A DNA stretch of 8,089 nucleotides from Prolixibacteraceae bacterium (GTDB lineage: Bacteria; Bacteroidota; Bacteroidia; Bacteroidales; Prolixibacteraceae): positions 1 to 8,089 of the forward strand of contig JACMKG010000388.1 in assembly GCA_014380255.1 (NCBI GenBank). Reading direction: 5' to 3'. Positions within the stretch are counted from its first letter, which is position 1. Every line of letters begins with the position of its first letter. The position numbers were made by a program, and so were the translations under genes. Positions 1-6,092 of this stretch are shown here, in pieces. Below the pieces are notes generated by a model. The model was given only the letters and a program-made list of their open reading frames with translations. It searched no databases and was not told where the DNA came from.

Positions 1-536
1 ACATACAGTTCACCTTCATCTTCCGAGTCCATGTTAAGAAGAATGTCTCCTTTAAGGATGCCGGCTTTGATGCCGTTGGCGCCATCCATGCCGGTTTCTT
101 CAGTGGCGGTAAACAAGGCTTCAACGGGGCCGTGAGCCAGATCTTTTGAGGCCAGAACGGCCATGGCAGCGGCCACCCCAATGCCATTGTCAGAGCCAAG
201 GGTAGTACCATTAGCCTTTACCCATTCACCATCGATGATAGTTTCAATGGGATCTTTGGTGAAATCATGGTTCTTATCGCTGTTTTTCTGCGGTACCATA
301 TCCAGATGACCCTGTAAGATTACTCCTTTACGATTTTCCATACCGGCCTTAGCAGGCTTGCGGACAATGACATTTCCAGCTTCATCCTGTAGTGTGTCAA
401 GGCCTAATCCTTTACCGAAGGCTACGATAAATTCGCGTACTTCATCTTCATGGTAGGATGGCCTTGGAATGCGGGTCAGCTGATAGAAGTTCTCCCATAG
501 TTCAGGGGGAGTCAATTTTGAGATTTCGTTACTCAT
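1..536 (-). CDS. pepD: Cytosolic dipeptidase PepD (aminoacyl-histidine dipeptidase, peptidase M20C), partial, C-terminus outside window
   Basis: PepD is a cytoplasmic two-zinc metallopeptidase that hydrolyses a broad range of dipeptides, including Xaa-His. About 178 N-terminal residues are visible, roughly a third of the usual ~485. The reading is open to the window edge, so the C-terminal part, including the lid domain, is not seen. The protein starts MSNEISKLTPPELW and carries the family blocks in order: PSYHEDE (26-32), RKPAKAGMENRKG (59-71), LQGHLDMVPQKN (74-85), GTTLGSDNGIG (110-120), TATEETGMDGA (143-153) and NMDSEDEGE (168-176). By family knowledge H77, D116, E147 and D170 are metal ligands, D79 is the catalytic aspartate and E146 the general base; all are present. 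It closely resembles E. coli PepD as I remember it. The start is the ATG at 536, preceded by an A-rich leader and no Shine-Dalgarno. The gene lies downstream of a transporter on the same strand, but a terminator sits between them. Confidence 0.95.
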   Translation of the reverse strand, partial: MSNEISKLTPPELWENFYQLTRIPRPSYHEDEVREFIVAFGKGLGLDTLQDEAGNVIVRKPAKAGMENRKGVILQGHLDMVPQKNSDKNHDFTKDPIETIIDGEWVKANGTTLGSDNGIGVAAAMAVLASKDLAHGPVEALFTATEETGMDGANGIKAGILKGDILLNMDSEDEGELY

Positions 537-587
537 ATAGTTATTTTTAAAATGAAATTGCAACCGTTTATTCTAACTATAAAAGTA

Positions 588-619
588 CAACTTTAACAGT
601 AAACTATTCCTGTAAACAA
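588..619 (-). promoter_or_regulatory. Candidate Bacteroidetes-type promoter for pepD
   Basis: Read on the minus strand there is TTG (619-617), 21 bases, then TAAAGTTG (595-588). This is one mismatch from the Bacteroidetes -7 consensus TAnnTTTG, and the spacing equals that of the better promoter at 2316-2348. It lies 52 bases before the pepD start and after the transporter's terminator, which is where a promoter for pepD would be expected. The match is imperfect and the region is AT-rich, so chance is possible. Confidence 0.4.
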
Positions 620-623
620 GCAA

Positions 624-660
624 TAAAAAACCTGTATTCAATTTTATGAATACAGGTTTT
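624..660 (-). terminator. Intrinsic terminator downstream of the MFS transporter gene
   Basis: Bases 627-640 and 647-660 form a perfect 14-bp inverted repeat (arm AAAACCTGTATTCA) around a 6-base loop. On the minus strand the hairpin runs straight into six Ts (630-625), the layout of a Rho-independent terminator 32 bases past the transporter's stop codon. There is also a T run (657-660) on the plus side, so it could work both ways, but no plus-strand gene ends here. It implies that pepD is mostly transcribed from its own promoter. Confidence 0.88.
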
Positions 661-691
661 CATTATCAGCCTAAATCTGAATAAAGTTATG

Positions 692-2092
692 CTAGTTTTT
701 TATGTTTGGCTTTTCCAATCCGTAAGCTTTGCGACGGTCTTCAGCCTTCAAAAGGAATGAAAAGACAATGGCAAGCGTTCCGAAGAAGGCAAAAATGAGC
801 ATGGGGATCATATAATTGTATTGGGTGATCACCTGTTCTTTTCCGTCAATCAGTTTGGTGACTGTTCCTGTGATGCAATATTTATCCAATACAATGCCTA
901 TTAGTAGCGGAACGCCCATCAGGCCCCAGTTCTGCACCCAGAAGGTCATGGCATAGGCAGTACCAAGCTTGCTTTCAGGAATGATCTTGGCAATGGATGG
1001 CCACATGGCTGAAGGTACCATTGAAAAGGCGATTCCGAGTAGTAATACCAGTCCGATGGCCATTGGCAGGCTGTTTAATGAAGGAATGGAGAACAATAAA
1101 TGCACGACCACCAGCAGGATAGATCCGATAATCATGATCGTGGCCCCTTTTCCTTTCTTATCGAACAAGCCCCCGAAGACCGGGGTTAGCAGCAATGCAC
1201 TGAAGGGTAACAGGGCGGGGATATAACCGGCAAAAGTGTCGGTAATTTCAAACTTCTGAACAATCATGTTCGTGGCATATTTGATAAACGGGAAAACAGC
1301 CGAATAGAATAACACACACAGAATGGTGATATACCAGAAAGCACGGTTTTTCCCAATTTCAACAATGTCAGAGAACTTGAATTCTTCCTCGTTAGTCATC
1401 CCGGCATCAACATCTTCCTTATCCAGCTTGCGGTCCATAAAGGTGAAAAGAATAAATACGAGCAATCCTAAACCCAGTAAGATAAGGGCTACAATTACCG
1501 GCATACTGATATTGCCTGACATTTTGACCAGCGGTATGGGTGTAAACATGGCCAGGGCAGTTCCAATTCTCCCGGTGGATGTATTCAGTCCAATGGCCAG
1601 GGCCATTTCCTTTCCACGGAACCAGCGTACCACCGCCTTGTTGGCAGCAATACCAAACATTTCGCTTCCCACACCAAAGATCCCGAAGCCTAATCCTGCC
1701 ACCAAGGCTGATTTGGCCGTTGGAGCAATCATTTGCCAGGAACCGATCGTTACATCAAACACACCGTCAACATGGCCCGAAATAGCCCAGTATTTTATAA
1801 ATGCGCCAGTCAGCATAATTCCAATACCGAGTAGGCCGGTAAAGCGAACTCCCATCTTGTCAAGGATCATACCGCTGAAAACAAGCATCACAAGGAATAC
1901 ATTGAACCAACCGTAGCCGCTAGTAAAAAAGCCATAATCGGATGCTGACCACGAGAGGCTTCCCTGCAACCGGTCCTGTAAAGGGGCCATGGCATCGGTC
2001 AGGTAATACATACACATCATTGTAAAGGATACCAGAATAAGCATAATCCAGCGTGCCGATTTGGATTCCCTGAGAGAACTTACTGCATTCAT
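692..2092 (-). CDS. MFS transporter, MFSD1-like (probable dipeptide transporter)
   Basis: This is a 466-residue inner-membrane protein with about 12 hydrophobic helices (roughly 13-33, 53-77, 84-102, 125-148, 163-187, 196-218, 251-272, 287-309, 317-336, 343-364, 376-402, 427-449) and a charged central loop (219-250). MFS motif A copies are at SGMILDKMG (73-81) and GGLFDKKGKG (307-316). Several blocks match animal lysosomal MFSD1 from memory: RWFRGKE (156-162), GRIGT (174-178), SAVFPFI (264-270), TPVFGGLFDKKGK (303-315) and ESKLGTAYA (373-381). Glu144 and Arg175 are 31 residues apart, as are the MFSD1 residues I recall as needed for dipeptide binding (E150, R181). The loop between helices 3 and 4 and that between 11 and 12 are longer than in MFSD1. 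MFSD1 is a dipeptide uniporter; transport of dipeptides here is inferred from that and from the pepD neighbour. Direction and coupling ion cannot be told. The start at 2092 follows an A-rich leader without Shine-Dalgarno, and no clear promoter was found. Being an MFS transporter is near certain; the substrate is a hypothesis. Confidence 0.93.
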   Translation of the reverse strand: MNAVSSLRESKSARWIMLILVSFTMMCMYYLTDAMAPLQDRLQGSLSWSASDYGFFTSGYGWFNVFLVMLVFSGMILDKMGVRFTGLLGIGIMLTGAFIKYWAISGHVDGVFDVTIGSWQMIAPTAKSALVAGLGFGIFGVGSEMFGIAANKAVVRWFRGKEMALAIGLNTSTGRIGTALAMFTPIPLVKMSGNISMPVIVALILLGLGLLVFILFTFMDRKLDKEDVDAGMTNEEEFKFSDIVEIGKNRAFWYITILCVLFYSAVFPFIKYATNMIVQKFEITDTFAGYIPALLPFSALLLTPVFGGLFDKKGKGATIMIIGSILLVVVHLLFSIPSLNSLPMAIGLVLLLGIAFSMVPSAMWPSIAKIIPESKLGTAYAMTFWVQNWGLMGVPLLIGIVLDKYCITGTVTKLIDGKEQVITQYNYMIPMLIFAFFGTLAIVFSFLLKAEDRRKAYGLEKPNIKN

Positions 2093-2246
2093 ATTTTAGA
2101 ATTAGAGGTTATTTTTTGAAGCCCCTAAATTAAGAAAATATCCTTCCTTTATTCGATGATAAATAAAGCCCGCAAAACCATGTAAAAGGGCATCTTATAA
2201 AGAATTGGATATGGCTACCGGTTGAAAGATCCAGGCACGTGCTCTT

Positions 2247-2282
2247 TTCGTGATTTTTTACAAGGTATGAAAAATACACGAA
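2247..2282. repeat. Imperfect inverted repeat in the divergent intergenic region
   Basis: The left arm TTCGTGATTTTT (2247-2258) pairs with AAAAATACACGAA (2270-2282) except for one extra A at 2276. The loop is 11 bases. It lies about 34 bases upstream of the -33 element of the pyruvyl transferase-like gene and about 155 bases upstream of the transporter start, so it is well placed for an operator serving either gene. The arms are not a known operator I recognise, and the T-rich inner half makes chance more likely. Confidence 0.4.
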
Positions 2283-2315
2283 TTAAGGAGTAGAATAAAA
2301 TTATGAATCATTCCT

Positions 2316-2348
2316 TTTGAAATACTATGATTAAATAAGATAACTTTG
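2316..2348 (+). promoter_or_regulatory. Bacteroidetes-type promoter (-33/-7) for the Tat-signal pyruvyl transferase-like gene
   Basis: TTTG (2316-2319), 21 bases, then TAACTTTG (2341-2348) match both halves of the Bacteroidetes housekeeping promoter (TTTG and TAnnTTTG, about 19-21 bases apart). Transcription would start near 2354, giving a short 5' leader of roughly 27 bases before the ATG at 2381. This agrees with the direction and position of the downstream gene. Confidence 0.72.
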
Positions 2349-2367
2349 ATGGAATAATTAATAGCAA

Positions 2368-2397
2368 ATGGATTTTAGCCATGGGAGTAATGAATAA
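2368..2397 (+). other. Possible 9-codon leader ORF overlapping the start of the Tat-signal gene
   Basis: An ATG at 2368 opens a nine-codon frame (MDFSHGSNE) ending with TAA at 2395-2397. It lies inside the predicted transcript and overlaps both candidate starts (2381 and 2390) of the pyruvyl transferase-like gene in another frame. It could couple or dampen translation of that gene. It may equally be accidental, since short frames of this length are common. Confidence 0.2.
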
Positions 2398-3664
2398 TCA
2401 AACCAGACGTAACTTTCTAAAGCATACCGGAATGCTATCTGCCGGGATAATGCTTTCATCCACTTTGACCGCTTTAACGCTTAAGAAAAATATGACCATC
2501 CTGTTGGTTTCAGGCTGGCAGGATGTAAACATTGGAGATATTGCACATACCCCAGGGCTGCTGCATGTGCTGGAGACTTTTCTCCCCAAGGCAAAAATCA
2601 TTCTCTGGAAGAGAAGCAACGGGGAAGAAGTGAAAAAGCTGATTAATAAGAACTTTCCAAAGGTACAGATTATCTATGGCACAGTAAACAGTGATAAGGA
2701 CGCGGACAACGCGGAAATTACCGAAGCCATGAAGGAAGCCGACCTGATGATCCACGGGTCAGGTCCATCGCTGGTAGGGGCTGATAACCTGGCCTGCTGG
2801 ATCAAACACACGGCTAAACCTTTCGGAGTGTTCGGGACTACCTTGCAGAGCCCCAATTCATATCATACCAATATACTCAAAAAAGCGGCGTTCATCTTTA
2901 CCCGTGAAACGCATTCGATCGATCATTTGAAGAAAGCTGGCATCGAGGGAAATCATATTCAGTTTGCTCCCGATGCGACCTTTTTCCTGAATATGCACGA
3001 TCCTGACAAGGCTAGCCGGTTTCTAAAGGAGAAAGGACTGGAGGATAAGAAATTCATTTGTGTCATCCCTCGTTTAAGATATACACCTTACCATCAATTT
3101 AATCCCAACCGGAATGGGTGGAGCGAAGAGAAAATCAGGCAGGTGGAGCAAACCAACCTGAAGTACAAGGAGGTGGATCATGCCAAACTCCGGGAGGCCA
3201 TGATTGCCTGGGTGCGGGAAACGGGTCAGAAAATACTGGTATGCCCTGAAATGACTTACCAGGTGGGTATCATGGATGAATTGCTGATCGATCCCCTTCC
3301 TGCGGATGTTAAGCCCTTTGTCGTCAAACGCGGCTACTGGTTACCCGATGAAGCCGCCTCGGTGTATGCCAAAGCGCACACGGTGCTAAGCTTTGAATGC
3401 CATTCGCCCATTATCGCGGCAGCCAACGGAACTCCCTTGTTTTATTTACGTCAGCCCGAGGATACCATCAAGGGTCAGATGTACTATGACCTGGGTTTTG
3501 ATGAGTGGACGTTTGAAATTGATCAGACTTCGGGCCAACAAATTGCAGACCGGCTGCGTGAAGTATGGAAAGATTACGATAAGGCAACAGCCAAGCTGGC
3601 CCTTTCCATGGGAAAGGTGGAGCAGATTTACCGGGAAAGGTGCAGCTTCATCTTATCGGTTTAG
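2381..3664 (+). CDS. Tat-signal polysaccharide pyruvyl transferase family protein
   Basis: The protein has 427 residues. It begins with a twin-arginine signal, RRNFLKHTG (9-17), then a hydrophobic stretch (about 18-34) with no clear AxA cleavage site; K35-K36 follow. The rest resembles the polysaccharide pyruvyl transferase (CsaB/WcaK-like) fold: a first strand and glycine turn TILLVSGWQDVNIGDIAH (39-56), HGSGPSLVG (125-133), TRETHSIDHLKKAGI (174-188), FAPDATFFL (195-203) and the C-terminal half-motif SFECHSPIIAAANGTPLFYL (337-356). In that last block H341 and the G-TP turn match the RlHaxxxAxxxGxP pattern, but the usual arginine is replaced by Phe-Glu-Cys. Classical members move pyruvate from phosphoenolpyruvate onto sugars in the cytoplasm, so export makes the activity uncertain. 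ATG 2390 is an equally good start; both keep the signal. It stands alone: the transporter is divergent and tamL convergent. Family call fairly sure, substrate unknown. Confidence 0.85.
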   Translation: MGVMNNQTRRNFLKHTGMLSAGIMLSSTLTALTLKKNMTILLVSGWQDVNIGDIAHTPGLLHVLETFLPKAKIILWKRSNGEEVKKLINKNFPKVQIIYGTVNSDKDADNAEITEAMKEADLMIHGSGPSLVGADNLACWIKHTAKPFGVFGTTLQSPNSYHTNILKKAAFIFTRETHSIDHLKKAGIEGNHIQFAPDATFFLNMHDPDKASRFLKEKGLEDKKFICVIPRLRYTPYHQFNPNRNGWSEEKIRQVEQTNLKYKEVDHAKLREAMIAWVRETGQKILVCPEMTYQVGIMDELLIDPLPADVKPFVVKRGYWLPDEAASVYAKAHTVLSFECHSPIIAAANGTPLFYLRQPEDTIKGQMYYDLGFDEWTFEIDQTSGQQIADRLREVWKDYDKATAKLALSMGKVEQIYRERCSFILSV

Positions 3665-3674
3665 CCGATGTTTT
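3655..3674 (+). terminator. Weak candidate terminator at the end of the Tat-signal gene
   Basis: A 5-bp stem ATCGG/CCGAT (3655-3659 with 3665-3669) encloses a 5-base loop containing the stop codon, and GTTTT follows. Both stem and T run are short, so termination would be poor. No better hairpin with a T run was found in the 118-bp convergent gap (3665-3782) for either gene. Confidence 0.25.
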
Positions 3675-3782
3675 GCTTGCCAGGCTTAGTCCTCTAGGAG
3701 CTGAGAAGAGAGAATCTATCGCCTACTCAGCATGGGCCAGATGAATCTTTCATCCATTGAACTGAGGTTTTGTAAACTGTTT

Positions 3783-6092
3783 TTAGAACGGATAGCCGAT
3801 GGCAACGTTCAAGACAGAATTGTTAAAACTAATATCTTTGGTTACCCACTCGTTTCCTACCTGCCATGGTTTTCTAAGTGGCATGGCCAGATCGAAGCGT
3901 AAGATAAAGAACGAGACATCGATTCTTAATCCCACACCTGCGCCAATGGCTAATTCATTTCTGAATGTAGAAAGGCTGAAAGGGGTGCCCAGTGGGGCCG
4001 GAGTCCCGGGCGGATCTTCCACCGTTCCGGGGTTAGATCTTAACAGCCATACGTTTCCCGCATCCACAAAAAAGGCCCCTTTAAAGAAGTTGTAAATGGT
4101 AAAACGGTATTCCACATTGGTTTCGAATTTTAACTCACCTCCCAGTTGCAAGAATCCTTGTTCGCTGCCTTGCTGGTTATAAGTACCCGGGCCAATGGAA
4201 TTGATATGAAATGCCCTGATGCTGTTGGGGCCTCCACTGAAAAACTGCTTGTTGTAAGGCAAGACGGCGGAATTGCCGTAAGGCCTGGCTACTCCGCCAA
4301 AGATGCGCAAGGCCAGCTTATCTTTATCGCTGAAATTGATATAGGCCCTGCCGTCCACACTTAGTTTAGCATATTGGGAAAAGACAGAGCCCGTTACTTT
4401 GGAAGGATTATCCGAAGATACCTTTTCTCCTGTAATTCTTTTGTATATGGCATAGGAATTTCCAGCCAGCTCTGATCTGACATTCAGATAATACTGGATC
4501 TTTTTGGCAGCCAACATTTGCTCGTTGTAAGTAAACGCATAACTGCCCCCGGGAATAAACATCTCTTCATAGCTTCGTTTCAAATAAGGATTTTCATCCA
4601 GAATAAGATTGAATGTATCAGTCCGGTTGCCTATGGAGGTATAGCTGATATCGATAGGGTTCAGTTCATGTTCCTTGCGAATGTTTTCTTTCCATTTATA
4701 CCCAAAAACAAAGCGAAAAGTACGCATGTTAAAATATTTTACCCTACGCAAATATTGGTATTCGAATAGGAAATGGGTTTTGGGAACGTACAGACTGCTT
4801 GATTGTTTTAGATTAAAAGGCAGGATAAACCGTGGAAAGGTTAGCTCTAGTTGGGGATTGAAGGAATAGGAATATGAATTTCCACCCCCGCCCAATTGTC
4901 CTTCGAAGGAGCCGGCCAGATTAAGATTTAGTTGTTCTCCCCCCCGAAAGGTATTTCTGTTTAGCAGGCTTAGATTCATCCTTGGCCCTGCGTATTCGTT
5001 CGATTTGGAGACAAGGTCAAGTTCTGCCCGGAAGGTACGCCTGGGCATGGGGGTCAACAGAATATTTACATCCAGTAATCCGGGGAGCGAATCCTTGTCT
5101 GCCGCAAAGTTAACCTGTACCAGTTTGAAATTACCCATCGACATTAGTCGGTTTAATGTAATGCTGTGATTCAAGCGGGAAAAGACTTCCCCCTTACGCA
5201 GGAAAATGGATTTTGAAAGCACCCTGGGTCTGATTCGTAACTTTTCTGCTTGCCCGAAAAACACAATATCCCTGATTACCGTGTCTTGTACCTCGCGTGC
5301 ACGCCTTTGGTTGAGTGAATAATTCTGATTGACATACACATTGTTAATGTGATGAATTTCCAGGGCATTTTGAGGAATACTATCTTTTAATTTCAACGTT
5401 AGGTTAACCATTTTACCTGCATTTGATGTGTCGGCAGTGAATACCAGATGATCGGGGCTGAAGTAGAAATATCCGTTGTTTTTTAAATGAGCATCAATGC
5501 GAGTCCGCTCTGTTTTCAATATGTCCAGGTTATAAGGCTTCCCAAGTTTTATCAGTGATTTATTATTTATAGAAAGAATCTTGCTTTTTAAACTGTCATC
5601 TGTTAAATCATACTTCAGATCATTGATAATGTAAGGCTTATGGATATGACTGGTATAAATCACTTTGGCAGTTCGTTTCTTTTCAACGACTTTTGATTCA
5701 GTGTAACCTTTGAAAATGCCCAGATTAAATAGTTTTGCATCAATAACCTCTGAAGTGACAGCCGGTTTTACACTGCTTAGCAGAACGGGTTCTTCTCCTT
5801 TCTTTTTAAACCACTTCTCCAGTTTGGTCTGTGGTTCATCTCCCGCCATGTTGTTCATCCATAATCGGGGCCGGATGCCAAAGAATCCTTTGTTAGGCAA
5901 AGGCCGTACCGCGCCTTCGGCTGCATCTTCAATCATTCCATCATTGCTTACTTTTTCAGTTGATTCCAGCTTAATCTCTGCACCGGTGTACAGCTTTTCA
6001 CCTTCGGGCAAATGTCTTGTTCCACTGCATGATGCTATCAGCAGGCTAATCAGGATCAGGAGAGATGTATTATTTTGAATCACTCGTATCAT
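3783..6092 (-). CDS. tamL: TamL: lipoprotein TamA-type outer-membrane assembly protein (BamA/TamA superfamily)
   Basis: TamL is the Bacteroidota form of TamA, the outer-membrane barrel of the translocation and assembly module that partners with TamB. The 769-residue protein starts with a lipoprotein signal: a hydrophobic stretch (11-20), then LIASC with Cys22 as the lipidation site. POTRA-like segments follow to about residue 350; examples are KLFNLGIFKGYTESKV (120-135) and LNRLMSMGNFKLVQVNF (313-329). The 16-strand barrel (about 351-769) has alternating aromatic strands, a superfamily loop-6 motif at GGPNSIRAF (620-628), and a C-terminal Tyr-Pro-Phe ending in Phe, the usual outer-membrane barrel signal. 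It is longer than proteobacterial TamA (about 577), with added sequence before the POTRAs (about 40-110) and longer barrel loops such as the proline-rich one at 686-704. The usual VRGF/Y motif reads IRAF here. The start at 6092 lies within the 3' end of tamB (23-bp overlap), which suggests translational coupling. Lipidation is predicted from the lipobox only. Confidence 0.93.
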   Translation of the reverse strand: MIRVIQNNTSLLILISLLIASCSGTRHLPEGEKLYTGAEIKLESTEKVSNDGMIEDAAEGAVRPLPNKGFFGIRPRLWMNNMAGDEPQTKLEKWFKKKGEEPVLLSSVKPAVTSEVIDAKLFNLGIFKGYTESKVVEKKRTAKVIYTSHIHKPYIINDLKYDLTDDSLKSKILSINNKSLIKLGKPYNLDILKTERTRIDAHLKNNGYFYFSPDHLVFTADTSNAGKMVNLTLKLKDSIPQNALEIHHINNVYVNQNYSLNQRRAREVQDTVIRDIVFFGQAEKLRIRPRVLSKSIFLRKGEVFSRLNHSITLNRLMSMGNFKLVQVNFAADKDSLPGLLDVNILLTPMPRRTFRAELDLVSKSNEYAGPRMNLSLLNRNTFRGGEQLNLNLAGSFEGQLGGGGNSYSYSFNPQLELTFPRFILPFNLKQSSSLYVPKTHFLFEYQYLRRVKYFNMRTFRFVFGYKWKENIRKEHELNPIDISYTSIGNRTDTFNLILDENPYLKRSYEEMFIPGGSYAFTYNEQMLAAKKIQYYLNVRSELAGNSYAIYKRITGEKVSSDNPSKVTGSVFSQYAKLSVDGRAYINFSDKDKLALRIFGGVARPYGNSAVLPYNKQFFSGGPNSIRAFHINSIGPGTYNQQGSEQGFLQLGGELKFETNVEYRFTIYNFFKGAFFVDAGNVWLLRSNPGTVEDPPGTPAPLGTPFSLSTFRNELAIGAGVGLRIDVSFFILRFDLAMPLRKPWQVGNEWVTKDISFNNSVLNVAIGYPF

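Noticed and set aside
1323..1916. Open plus-strand frame of 197 codons
   Set aside because: It lies wholly antisense to the transporter gene, has no recognisable domain, and its low-complexity Ser/Pro/Ile content is what the complement of a membrane-protein gene gives.
2173..2180. Minus-strand TGGTTTTG as a -7 element for the transporter
   Set aside because: The second base departs from TAnnTTTG and there is no TTG or TTTG at a suitable distance upstream.
3700..3731. GCTGAG/CTCAGC inverted repeat in the convergent gap
   Set aside because: The 6-bp arms are separated by about 20 bases with no T run; this is expected by chance.
3740..3754. Perfect 6-bp hairpin (GATGAA/TTCATC, 3-base loop) downstream of tamL as a terminator
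   Set aside because: It is AT-rich and short, and no T run follows it on the minus strand.
3662..3800. Repeated TAGCCGAT near the ends of the two convergent genes
   Set aside because: Each copy is explained by coding sequence or the stop-codon context, and the repeat is too short to mean duplication or an attachment site.
5710..6078. Open plus-strand frame of 122 codons
   Set aside because: It is antisense to the 5' part of tamL, whose lipobox and POTRA-like sequence are clear. No start context or family resemblance was seen.
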